Assembly: GCA_027356675.1 (NCBI GenBank) | Contig: DAHVXO010000167.1 | Span: 1-8,656 of the forward strand | DNA: 8,656 nt | Reading direction: 5' to 3' | DNA from: Symbiobacteriaceae bacterium | GTDB lineage: Bacteria > Bacillota_E > Symbiobacteriia > Symbiobacteriales > Symbiobacteriaceae | Shown: piece after piece, positions 1 to 6,923 of the stretch | Layout of the letters: each line of letters starts with the position of its first letter | Numbering within the stretch: the stretch's first letter is position 1 | Made by a program: the position numbers and the translations under genes | Notes under the pieces: generated by a model | Seen by the model: the letters and a program-made list of their open reading frames with translations, nothing else | Databases searched by the model: none | What the model was told of the DNA's origin: nothing

Positions 1-668
1 AGCTGCTCCACATCCCCGGCGTCGTGGGACGTCAGGAAGACCGTGACCCCCTCCTCCTTATTCGCCCGGCGGATCAGGTCCCGGATGGCCGCCTTGGCCA
101 GTGGGTCCAACCCGATGGTGGGCTCATCCAGGAAGATGATCTGCGGCCGGTGCAGCAGGCTGGCCGCGATCTCGCAGCGCATCCGCTGACCCAGCGAGAG
201 CTTGCGGGCCGGGGTGTGCATGATCTCATCCAGCTCAAAGAGCCCGACCAGCTCCGAGCGCCGCTGCAGATAGCTCGCCCAGTCCAGCTCGTAGATGCGG
301 GCGAGCAGGTTGAAGGTGTCCACCGGCGGCAGGTGCAGCCAGAGCTGCGACTTCTGTCCGAAGACGGAGCCGATCTGAAAGGCGAGCATCTGGCGCTGGA
401 TCCACGGGGTGAAGCCCAGTACGCTGGCCTGGCCGGCGGTCGGGTGGAGGATGCCGGTCAGCATCTTGATGGTCGTCGACTTTCCCGCCCCATTGGGGCC
501 GATGAAGGCCACCGCCTCGCCCCGCTCAACGGCCAGGTCAATCCCCCGCACGGCCTCCTGCTGGATCACCTGAGGCCGGAAGGTGGCCATCAGGCGTGCC
601 CAGCCGCCCTCGGGCTTGCGCTGCAAGGTGAAGACTTTCCGGAGCCCCTGAACTGCGATGATGGACAC
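1..668 (-). CDS. ABC-2 type transporter ATP-binding protein (3' end outside window)
   Basis: ATPase subunit of an ABC exporter; it would power a separate membrane permease from the cytoplasmic face. The 222 visible residues contain Walker A GPNGAGKST (57-65), the Q-loop glutamine in VFGQKSQLW (Q105), the signature LSLGQ (157-161), Walker B IIFLDE (177-182) and the H-loop TSHD (H215). The insertion between the first strand and Walker A, together with the VFGQKSQLW stretch, resembles the uncharacterised ATPase family COG4586, usually encoded beside ABC-2 permeases; that assignment is from memory. The start is a GTG at 668 with GAGGG at 682-678, nine bases upstream; no other start nearby has a better ribosome site. 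The stop codon and roughly the last third lie beyond base 1, so the permease partner cannot be seen. Substrate unknown. The gene is divergent from glutamate dehydrogenase and has an unusually structured leader. Confidence 0.93.
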   Translation of the reverse strand, partial: MSIIAVQGLRKVFTLQRKPEGGWARLMATFRPQVIQQEAVRGIDLAVERGEAVAFIGPNGAGKSTTIKMLTGILHPTAGQASVLGFTPWIQRQMLAFQIGSVFGQKSQLWLHLPPVDTFNLLARIYELDWASYLQRRSELVGLFELDEIMHTPARKLSLGQRMRCEIAASLLHRPQIIFLDEPTIGLDPLAKAAIRDLIRRANKEEGVTVFLTSHDAGDVEQ

Positions 669-680
669 GGCTACGCACCC

Positions 681-750
681 TCTTCCACCAGACCCTGCTT
701 CACGCAGGTGTTGGAAGATCAGACGTCGACGGCGGCCTGAAGGTTCCAAC
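681..750 (-). promoter_or_regulatory. Possible switching leader of the ABC gene (mutually exclusive hairpins)
   Basis: Read as minus-strand RNA, segment A is GUUGGAA (750-744), B is UCUUCCAAC (718-710) and C is UGGAAGA (687-681). A pairs perfectly with the last seven bases of B. B also pairs perfectly over seven bases with C, with a nested five-base stem CCUGC/GCAGG (708-704 with 698-694). The two pairings use the same B bases, so they exclude each other. C abuts and partly overlaps the Shine-Dalgarno GAGGG at 682-678, so B:C would hinder ribosome access and A:B would relieve it. An inner stem UCAG/CUGA (740-737 with 722-719) adds to A:B. This is a sequence-level inference; it matches no riboswitch class that I recognise. 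Confidence 0.4.
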
Positions 751-754
751 TTTG

Positions 755-783
755 CATAAAGTGCCCCGGGAACTGACCGCCAA
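755..783 (-). promoter_or_regulatory. Weak candidate promoter for the ABC gene
   Basis: TTGGCG (783-778) and TTTATG (760-755) are separated by 17 bases and loosely resemble sigma-A -35 and -10 elements (four and three of six matches). Transcription would begin around 751-748, at the start of segment A of the leader. The position fits, but the match is poor and unproven. Confidence 0.2.
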
Positions 784-831
784 GGCTCACTGCCACAGGC
801 CTCCCGCAGTATGCACCGGCATGCCACAGCA

Positions 832-890
832 GTCCGGCAGCAGGAATGCCGGACACTGTGTCAAAAGGTTACACACGTCACGCAAGTGAC
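832..890. promoter_or_regulatory. Cluster of dyads upstream of glutamate dehydrogenase
   Basis: Three perfect dyads lie within 59 bases. GTCCGGCA (832-839) and TGCCGGAC (847-854) flank a seven-base loop. GACACTGTGTC (852-862) is an odd palindrome that overlaps the end of the first dyad. GTCAC-GCAA-GTGAC (877-890) is the third. None is followed by a T-run, so they are not terminators. The likely role is binding of one or more regulators, or a structured leader, for the gene starting at 935. I could not identify a convincing -35/-10 pair here. Confidence 0.45.
857..875. promoter_or_regulatory. GlnR/TnrA-like nitrogen regulator motif (candidate)
   Basis: The stretch TGTGTCAAAAGGTTACACA has TGTGT and ACACA as perfect inverted arms. 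The Bacillus GlnR/TnrA consensus is TGTNA-N7-TNACA. The frame at 859-875 (TGTCA, seven bases, ACACA) matches seven of eight fixed positions, and the overlapping frame at 857-873 (TGTGT, seven bases, TTACA) also matches seven of eight. A match this loose can occur by chance, but it stands about 60 bases before a glutamate dehydrogenase start. Confidence 0.3.
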
Positions 891-921
891 AATGCGGTCG
901 ATGCGTGTTCGAAGACTGCGT

Positions 922-928
922 GGGAGGG
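922..928 (+). promoter_or_regulatory. Ribosome binding site fixing the glutamate dehydrogenase start
   Basis: GGGAGGG lies six bases before GTG at 935. An in-frame GTG at 905 would extend the protein by ten residues but has no comparable Shine-Dalgarno, and the extra residues do not look like the family N-terminus. Confidence 0.75.
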
Positions 929-934
929 ATTGCC

Positions 935-2200
935 GTGAGTGGCTCCGACTTTTTCCGCGATACCCAGGAGACGATCCGGCTAGCCGTCGAGCGCCTGGGA
1001 CACCACGAGAACGTATACAAGCTCCTGAGAACCCCGCGCCGGACCCTGGAGGTGCACATCGGCGTCACGATGCCCGACGGCAGCATGGAGACCTTCCTCG
1101 GCTACCGCAGCCAGCACGTCGCCGTCTTCGGACCCTACAAGGGTGGCGTCCGCTTCCACCCCAGCGTCACCAAGGACGAAGTGGAGGCGTTGGCGATCCT
1201 GATGACCCTGAAGAACAGCGTGCTCGGCCTGCCGTATGGCGGCGGCAAGGGCGGGGTCATCTGCGACCCGACAAAGCTAGACGATGCCACCGTCGAGCAG
1301 ATTGCGCGCGGGTACGTCAGGGGCATCAAGGACATGATCGGTCCGTACAAGGATATTCCGGCCCCGGACATCAACACCAATGCCCGCATCATCGGTTGGA
1401 TGCTCGATGAGTTCCTCAAGGGCACCCACGAAATCGACTTCTCGTCCTTCACCGGCAAGAACCCGGACATCGGCGGCATCGAAGGCCGTTCCGGTGCGAC
1501 GGGCCTCGGCATTGCCTACACGATCCGGGAGGCCTGCAAGGTCCGGGGCATCCCCCTGCAGGGCGCCACCGTGGCCGTCCAGGGTTATGGCAACGTGGGG
1601 CGGGGTTGCGTGGACGCCGTGTCCGCCCTGGGCGCGAAGGTGGTGGCAGTCACGGACCTCAGCGGCGGGGTGTACAACCCCAGCGGTCTGGACACCCGAA
1701 CCCTGGGCGACTATGCGGACAAGAACCACGGCGTGGCCGGCTTCCGCGGGGCCGACACCATCACCAACCTCGAACTCTTCGCCCTGCCGGTCGATGTGCT
1801 CGTCCCCGCCGCCATGGAGGGCCAGATCGATGAGAACGTGGCCGCGACCATACGGGCGCCCATCGTCGCGGAGGGCGCCAACGGCCCCACCACGCCGGAG
1901 GGCAGCAAGGTGCTGCATGAACGGGGCATCATGCAGATTCCGGATATCCTCGCCAACGGCGGCGGCGTCACGGTCAGCTACTTTGAGTGGGTCCAGGACC
2001 GCCAGGGAGGCCTCAAATGGCCGCTCAAGAAGGTCGAGGAGAACCTGGACGAGTACATGGTGGCGGCCTTTAACGCCGTCCTGGCCACCAGCCAGAAGCA
2101 CAACGTCTCCATGCGTGAGGGGGCCTACCTGTACGCCGTGGACCGGCTGGCCAGGGGCATGCACGAGCGCGGTTGGGTGCGCCAGATCGTCCACGCATGA
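935..2200 (+). CDS. gdhA: Glutamate dehydrogenase, hexameric type
   Basis: Cytoplasmic enzyme that interconverts glutamate with 2-oxoglutarate and ammonia using NAD(P). The 421 residues match the usual size of the bacterial short hexameric class (RocG/GudB-like). The N-terminal dimerisation domain carries GPYKGGVRFHP (K69), TLKN (K93) and PYGGGKGG (K105). These correspond to the three lysines known in the Clostridium symbiosum enzyme; K105 is the catalytic one, and D145 in APDIN is the expected catalytic aspartate. The Rossmann coenzyme domain has QGYGNVG (216-222) and AVTD (238-241). Cofactor preference cannot be set from the motif alone. GTG at 935 is chosen as start because GGGAGGG lies six bases upstream. 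The gene stands alone on the plus strand, ends in a shared hairpin terminator, and has a dyad-rich upstream region that suggests regulation, perhaps by nitrogen status. Confidence 0.96.
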   Translation: MSGSDFFRDTQETIRLAVERLGHHENVYKLLRTPRRTLEVHIGVTMPDGSMETFLGYRSQHVAVFGPYKGGVRFHPSVTKDEVEALAILMTLKNSVLGLPYGGGKGGVICDPTKLDDATVEQIARGYVRGIKDMIGPYKDIPAPDINTNARIIGWMLDEFLKGTHEIDFSSFTGKNPDIGGIEGRSGATGLGIAYTIREACKVRGIPLQGATVAVQGYGNVGRGCVDAVSALGAKVVAVTDLSGGVYNPSGLDTRTLGDYADKNHGVAGFRGADTITNLELFALPVDVLVPAAMEGQIDENVAATIRAPIVAEGANGPTTPEGSKVLHERGIMQIPDILANGGGVTVSYFEWVQDRQGGLKWPLKKVEENLDEYMVAAFNAVLATSQKHNVSMREGAYLYAVDRLARGMHERGWVRQIVHA

Positions 2201-2208
2201 GAAAAACA

Positions 2209-2235
2209 AGGACCGGGCGCTACTAGCCCGGTCCT
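2209..2235. terminator. Bidirectional intrinsic terminator between convergent genes
   Basis: AGGACCGGGC (2209-2218) and GCCCGGTCCT (2226-2235) form a perfect ten-base stem around a seven-base loop. On the minus strand the stem is followed by TGTTTTTCTC, a good U-tract that would end the long minus-strand operon. On the plus strand it is followed by GTTGTTAC, a weaker tract that could end the dehydrogenase transcript eight bases after its stop codon. Confidence 0.9.
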
Positions 2236-2239
2236 GTTG

Positions 2240-2587
2240 TTACTCGATGATCTCCGAGAAGTGAACCACCGTGACGGTTGAATCCAGGGTAATCTGGCTC
2301 TTGTAGATCTGATTGAGGAAGTCAACGGCGTCCATGGGGGTCTTCATCTCCGGGTTCTCACCCTGCAGATCCTCCGTTGTCAGCTCACTGATCTGCTTCA
2401 CCTTGACCTGATCGATGACGGCCGTGAAGACCTTCTTGCGCTGCTTGAACCGATCACCGTAAGTGACCAGGACCACATCGCCGTCATGGTACTTCTCCGT
2501 CTTGTCGCCCAGTCGAATCGTGCATGTCTTATCACGATTGACCAGGAATCCGTGGTACACGGAGGAGTAAAAGTTGAGCGCCTTCAT
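2240..2587 (-). CDS. ASCH-domain protein, possible YqfB-like N4-acetylcytidine amidohydrolase
   Basis: Small 115-residue protein that spans a single ASCH domain, a PUA-like fold linked to RNA or nucleoside binding. The segment KTCTIR (K20, T23, R25) aligns with KTITIR of E. coli YqfB. A glutamate, E80, falls 15 residues before the Y of QIY, the same spacing as YqfB E74 before the Y of DIY. K21, T24 and E74 are the reported catalytic residues of YqfB, which deacetylates N4-acetylcytidine. The match is from memory and overall identity is modest, so the enzymatic role is an inference; a plain ASCH RNA-binding protein is the safe call. The start at 2587 is supported by AGGAGG (2600-2595), seven bases upstream. 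A longer reading frame from 2653 has no such site. It is the last gene before the terminator and may be read partly from the carboxylase operon. Confidence 0.85.
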   Translation of the reverse strand: MKALNFYSSVYHGFLVNRDKTCTIRLGDKTEKYHDGDVVLVTYGDRFKQRKKVFTAVIDQVKVKQISELTTEDLQGENPEMKTPMDAVDFLNQIYKSQITLDSTVTVVHFSEIIE

Positions 2588-2692
2588 GGATGCCCCTCCT
2601 AAACAGAGATGACGTGCCCGCTGTGACGTGCATGGCGTGGATTCGAGAACCACCCACCATCTTCCTGCACGCCGACGGACTAGCCCGCCCCT
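2588..2692 (-). other. Gap between biotin carboxylase and ASCH genes with a direct repeat
   Basis: This 105-base stretch holds the ASCH Shine-Dalgarno (AGGAGG, 2600-2595) and two copies of GCACGTCA on the minus strand (2631-2624 and 2617-2610), 14 bases apart start to start. No terminator hairpin with a U-tract was seen after the biotin carboxylase stop, so read-through is possible. The repeat may be an operator for a separate ASCH promoter, but no clear -35/-10 pair was found. Confidence 0.35.
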
Positions 2693-4042
<1,350 letters not shown>

Positions 4043-4083
4043 AGGTTCCCCTTACCCCCCCTGAAATCCGTCCCCCAATAGGA

Positions 4084-4299
4084 TTAGCGCGTCCGCAGGC
4101 CAAACTGGCGCCGGGCGAAGTGGCTCTCCAGCACGCCGGCCTTTCCCCAGGCGCTGGGCGCCGCTAACGCCGGCACGCCCCCCTGCGGCTGGATGCTGGT
4201 AACGACAAAACTACCAACCGGTCGGTCCAAAACAGCCGCGAGCGCCGCCGTGATCACGGCAACCAACTCGACTGGGATGGCGGCCTGGTTTGCTTGCAC
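4084..4299 (-). CDS. Small accessory subunit, epsilon/MmdE-like, of the carboxylase (tentative)
   Basis: A 71-residue protein between the biotin carrier (11-base gap) and biotin carboxylase (41-base gap) genes. It begins with GTG at 4299 after GGGGGAG. The first half is a predicted helix PVELVAVITAALAAVL, followed by a short strand-like stretch FVVTSIQP (31-38), an Ala/Pro-rich link, and SAWGKAGVLESHFARRQF with a basic end. This layout resembles two known groups of tiny subunits: MmdE-like proteins of sodium-pumping methylmalonyl-CoA decarboxylases, which have a similar helix and a C-terminal W..AG..E...R pattern, and epsilon subunits of actinobacterial acyl-CoA carboxylases (AccE/PccE). No membrane segment is evident. 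Its probable job is assembling or stabilising the carboxyltransferase-carrier complex. That role is inferred from layout and operon position; the coding call is supported by spacing and ribosome site. Confidence 0.7.
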   Translation of the reverse strand: MQANQAAIPVELVAVITAALAAVLDRPVGSFVVTSIQPQGGVPALAAPSAWGKAGVLESHFARRQFGLRTR

Positions 4300-4310
4300 A
4301 GCGCTCCCCC

Positions 4311-4757
4311 CTACTCTCCGATGACGACGAGGGCGTCGCCGAGGCTCACCGCCGTCCCCTTGGATGCCAACACTTGCTTGACCGTGCCGGCCATCGGCGC
4401 CGTGATATCATTCTCCATCTTCATGGCTTCGAGGACCAGGACGACCTCGCCGGCTTTCACCTTCTGGCCGACCTCGACCCGGACCGCCACGACCATGCCG
4501 GGTAGGGGCGCCCGGATGGCGTCGTCGGCGGCGCTGGGCTCAGGATGTGCAGCAGCCGGATGCGCCGGTGCGGCAGGGGCCGCTGGTGCGGAAGCCGGCG
4601 CCGGGGCGGGGGCGGGAACGTGGGCCGGGGCGGCGACCACCGGGGCCGCGGCGGCCACGGCCGGCACAGACGCGACCGGTGCGCCGGCCGCACCTACCTC
4701 CTCAACCTCCACGTTGTATGTCACGCCGCCAATCGTCACGCGAAATTTCCTGGTCAT
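4311..4757 (-). CDS. Biotin carboxyl carrier protein (biotin/lipoyl attachment domain)
   Basis: Carries carboxybiotin between biotin carboxylase and the carboxyltransferase. The 148 residues begin with a short conserved segment MTRKFRVTIGGVTYNVEVEE typical of carriers in oxaloacetate/methylmalonyl-CoA decarboxylase and archaeal-type propionyl-CoA carboxylase systems. A flexible Ala/Pro linker follows (about 23-78), then the biotinyl domain. The attachment motif is EAMKMEND with K113 as the biotinylated lysine, and the upstream PLPGMV (84-89) is also typical. AGGAGG lies 12 bases before the ATG. A 130-base gap with a strong hairpin separates it from the carboxyltransferase gene, so its expression may be tuned separately. 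Unlike E. coli AccB, the linker is very low in complexity. Equivalent proteins are called MmdC, GcdC or PccA carrier in different systems. Confidence 0.95.
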   Translation of the reverse strand: MTRKFRVTIGGVTYNVEVEEVGAAGAPVASVPAVAAAAPVVAAPAHVPAPAPAPASAPAAPAAPAHPAAAHPEPSAADDAIRAPLPGMVVAVRVEVGQKVKAGEVVLVLEAMKMENDITAPMAGTVKQVLASKGTAVSLGDALVVIGE

Positions 4758-4778
4758 GGGCTGGCTCTTCCTCCTGGG

Positions 4779-4797
4779 GCGGCGGATAGCCCGCCGC
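4779..4797 (-). promoter_or_regulatory. GC-rich hairpin just upstream of the biotin carrier gene
   Basis: GCGGCGG and CCGCCGC form a perfect seven-base stem around a five-base loop. It lies three bases upstream of the AGGAGG ribosome site (4775-4770) of the carrier gene and has no U-tract, so it is not a standard terminator. A second, imperfect hairpin (GGCAC/GTGCC, 4831-4858) precedes it in the same 130-base gap. These could act as mRNA processing or stability elements that set the amount of carrier relative to carboxyltransferase. No clear promoter was seen in the gap. Confidence 0.45.
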
Positions 4798-4887
4798 AGT
4801 CTAAGTTGTCCGGCCCCGTCTAACTAGTCTGGCACGCCGGGGGCTACCGCGGGGTGCCCGACCTGACCGGCCAAGGGATCTCCTGAC

Positions 4888-6435
4888 CTAGACGGGGAAA
4901 TTCCCGTGCTTTTTCGCCGGCCGGGTCTCCCGCTTGGTCTCAAGCCCGGATAGAGCCGCCGTCAGGTACCGGCGGGTCTCCCGCGGATCGACCACGGCCT
5001 CCACAAAGCCGCGGGCCGCCGCCATGAACGGCGTGTTGAACTTTTCCTTATACTCGGCCACCCAGGCCTGCCGCCCCGCCGCCGGGTCCTGATCCCCCTC
5101 GGACGGCTTGAACAGGATGTTGGCCGCCCCATCGGCGCCCATCACCGCGATCTCGGCGGTGGGCCATGCGATCGTGAAATCAGCGCCCAGGGACTGGGAG
5201 CACATCGCGAGGTACGCCCCGCCATACGCCTTGCGCAGCACGACCACCAACTTGGGGACCGTCGCTTCGCAGTAGGCGTAGAGCAACTTCGCCCCATGCC
5301 GGATGATGCCGCCATACTCCTGGGTGACCCCGGGCAGGTACCCCGGCGTATCCACGAAGGTCAGGAGCGGAATGTTGAAAGCATCGCAGAAGCGGATGAA
5401 CCGGGATGCCTTGTCCGAGGCGTTGATGTCGATGCACCCGGCCAGCACCTTCGCCTGGTTGGCGATGATGCCCACCGGCTTGCCCGAGAGGCGCCCGAAG
5501 CCGACGACCATGTTCATGGCCCAACCCGGCTGGACCTCGAAGAAGTCGCCATGGTCAAGGACGCCTGTGATGACGTCCCGGACATCGTAGGGCTTATTGG
5601 GGTTCTCCGGCACGACGGCCAGCAACCGCTCCTCGGCCCGGCCGGCCGGGTCAGTCACCGCCTGCGCCGGCGGATCATCCACGTTGTTCTGGGGCAGGAA
5701 ACTGAGCAGCCGCTTGACCATCGCGATGCATTCCTGCTCGCTGGGCGCTGCAAAGTGGGCGACCCCGGACTTCTGGGTGTGCGCTCCCGCACCGCCGAGG
5801 GCGTCATGGGTAGTCTGCTCACCGGTCACGGACCGGATCACTTCCGGCCCCGTGATGTACATGTAGCTCGTCTTGTCGACCATGAAGACGAAGTCTGTGA
5901 GGCCGGGCGAATAGACCGCCCCGCCCGCCGTCGGCCCCATGATCACCGAGATCTGCGGGATCACGCCGCTGGCGGCCGTGTTGTTGAAGAAGATCTGTCC
6001 ATACCCGTTCAGCGAATCGATGCCTTCCTGAATGCGCGCGCCGCCGGAGTCCTGCAGCCCGATGATCGGGCAGCCGGCCTTCAGCGCCAGCCGCTGCACC
6101 TTGATGATCTTTTCCGCGTGCATCTCGCCCAGCGACCCGCCCATAACGGTGAAGTCCTGGGAAAAGGCGTAGACCGTGCGCCCATCCACCTTGCCGAAAC
6201 CGGTGACGACGCCCTCGGCAGCGGTCTCCCGGCCGGGCATGCCCAGTTCGGTCCCCCGATGCTGGATAAAAAGATCCATCTCCGTGAATGTCCCGGGGTC
6301 AAACAACAAGTCCAACCGATCGCGTGCGGTCAGCTTGCCTTGCTCGCGCCGCTTGGTGAGGGCCTTCGCACCGCCGCCCAACTGAAGTCGGGCCTGCCGG
6401 TCCGCCAGATTCTTGACCAGATCCTCCATGCTCAC
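4888..6435 (-). CDS. pccB: Propionyl-CoA carboxylase beta / methylmalonyl-CoA carboxyltransferase subunit
   Basis: Transfers CO2 from carboxybiotin to propionyl-CoA, giving methylmalonyl-CoA. The 515 residues show the two crotonase-like halves of the family. The N-half has SGGARIQEG (130-138) and GPTAGGAVYSPGLTDF (167-182). The C-half has TPGYLPG (363-369), QEYGGIIRHGAKLLYA (372-387), RKAYGGAYLAM (401-411) and the usual basic tail ending KKHGNFPV. At the substrate-selecting position after YGGAY, Streptomyces PccB has Asp (D422) and acetyl-CoA-active AccB has Ile; here it is L409, closer to MmdA-type enzymes. MmdA of sodium-pumping decarboxylases is therefore an alternative name, but the operon has a biotin carboxylase and shows no membrane subunit. 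Start is GTG 6435, with GGAG overlapping the preceding stop. The spacer of about 12 bases is slightly long, and ATG 6429 is possible. It lies 15 bases after the epimerase gene. Confidence 0.94.
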   Translation of the reverse strand: MSMEDLVKNLADRQARLQLGGGAKALTKRREQGKLTARDRLDLLFDPGTFTEMDLFIQHRGTELGMPGRETAAEGVVTGFGKVDGRTVYAFSQDFTVMGGSLGEMHAEKIIKVQRLALKAGCPIIGLQDSGGARIQEGIDSLNGYGQIFFNNTAASGVIPQISVIMGPTAGGAVYSPGLTDFVFMVDKTSYMYITGPEVIRSVTGEQTTHDALGGAGAHTQKSGVAHFAAPSEQECIAMVKRLLSFLPQNNVDDPPAQAVTDPAGRAEERLLAVVPENPNKPYDVRDVITGVLDHGDFFEVQPGWAMNMVVGFGRLSGKPVGIIANQAKVLAGCIDINASDKASRFIRFCDAFNIPLLTFVDTPGYLPGVTQEYGGIIRHGAKLLYAYCEATVPKLVVVLRKAYGGAYLAMCSQSLGADFTIAWPTAEIAVMGADGAANILFKPSEGDQDPAAGRQAWVAEYKEKFNTPFMAAARGFVEAVVDPRETRRYLTAALSGLETKRETRPAKKHGNFPV

Positions 6436-6450
6436 GTGCTGCGTTCACTC

Positions 6451-6864
6451 CTACTCTTGGTGACCGCCCGGCTGCACCAGCTCGGTCAACACGCCGCCCG
6501 TCGTCTTCGGATGCAGGAAGCAGACCAGACTGTGGTGGGCGCCCGGCTTGGGCTCCTCGGTCAGCGTCTGCAAGCCGCGGCTGCGGACCAGGGCCATCGC
6601 CGCGCGGATGTCCGGCACCATATAGGCGATGTGGTGCATGCCTTCGCCGCGCTTCTCAATGGACTTGGCCACCGGACTGTCGGGCGAGGTGGGCTGCACC
6701 AGCTCCACCCGGCTGTCGCCGACCCGCATGAAGGCGACCTTCGCCATCTGCGACGGGACCTCCTCGATGCCTTCCAGTTCCATCCCCAGCTGATCCCGGT
6801 AAATGGCGACCTGCGCCTCCAGATCCTTGACGGCGATACCAATGTGGTCGATCTTCTCCATCAT
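6451..6864 (-). CDS. mce: Methylmalonyl-CoA epimerase
   Basis: Interconverts (S)- and (R)-methylmalonyl-CoA, joining the carboxylase product to the mutase substrate. The 137 residues are the normal size for this vicinal-oxygen-chelate family member and show its two repeated modules. The sequence opens with DHIGIAV (H7), a metal ligand. The others are expected at SRVELVQP (probably E54), GMHHIAY (H77/H78) and LTELVQP (E128). PKPGAHHSLVCFLHPK (106-120) is the typical loop before the last strand. The start is the first of two adjacent ATGs, with AAGGGGG about 11 bases upstream. Position between the B12-binding subunit (59-base gap) and carboxyltransferase (15-base gap) confirms the assignment over other VOC proteins such as glyoxalase I. 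Confidence 0.95.
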   Translation of the reverse strand: MMEKIDHIGIAVKDLEAQVAIYRDQLGMELEGIEEVPSQMAKVAFMRVGDSRVELVQPTSPDSPVAKSIEKRGEGMHHIAYMVPDIRAAMALVRSRGLQTLTEEPKPGAHHSLVCFLHPKTTGGVLTELVQPGGHQE

Positions 6865-6923
6865 AGCAGATCCGACCCCCTTATGACCAGGTCCTAAACC
6901 TCAGTATAACCTAGTTGAAACCG

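Noticed and set aside
24..740. Plus-strand open frame of 238 codons at the left edge
   Set aside because: Antisense to the ABC ATPase, which shows every expected ATPase motif on the other strand.
719..757. Possible 12-codon upstream reading frame in the ABC leader (starts MQSWNL)
   Set aside because: Its ATG overlaps the candidate -10 element, so it may not be transcribed, and only a weak GGGG precedes it. It has no run of regulatory codons.
859..864. Perfect TTGACA hexamer on the minus strand
   Set aside because: No -10-like sequence lies 15-19 bases downstream, and it falls inside the dyad cluster before the plus-strand gene.
905..934. GTG at 905 as the start of glutamate dehydrogenase
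   Set aside because: GTG at 935 has GGGAGGG at ideal spacing; the ten extra residues are not family-like and their codons contain that ribosome site.
1277..2209. Minus-strand open frame of 310 codons
   Set aside because: It is antisense to glutamate dehydrogenase and rich in His/Gly/Asp as expected from a GC-rich shadow; no family resemblance and no gene-like ribosome site was noted.
4311..6435. Sodium-pumping methylmalonyl-CoA decarboxylase
   Set aside because: The carboxyltransferase and carrier resemble MmdA and MmdC, but there is no membrane beta subunit and no OadG-type membrane protein, and a biotin carboxylase gene is in the operon.
5296..6897. Long plus-strand open frame of 533 codons
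   Set aside because: It is antisense to the carboxyltransferase and epimerase genes, whose conserved motifs are clear. GC-rich codon bias leaves the opposite strand open, and the translation has no recognisable motif.
6903..6908. TATACT on the minus strand in the gap before the epimerase gene, resembling a -10 box
   Set aside because: No -35-like hexamer at suitable spacing; a single hexamer in a 59-base gap is weak evidence for an internal promoter.
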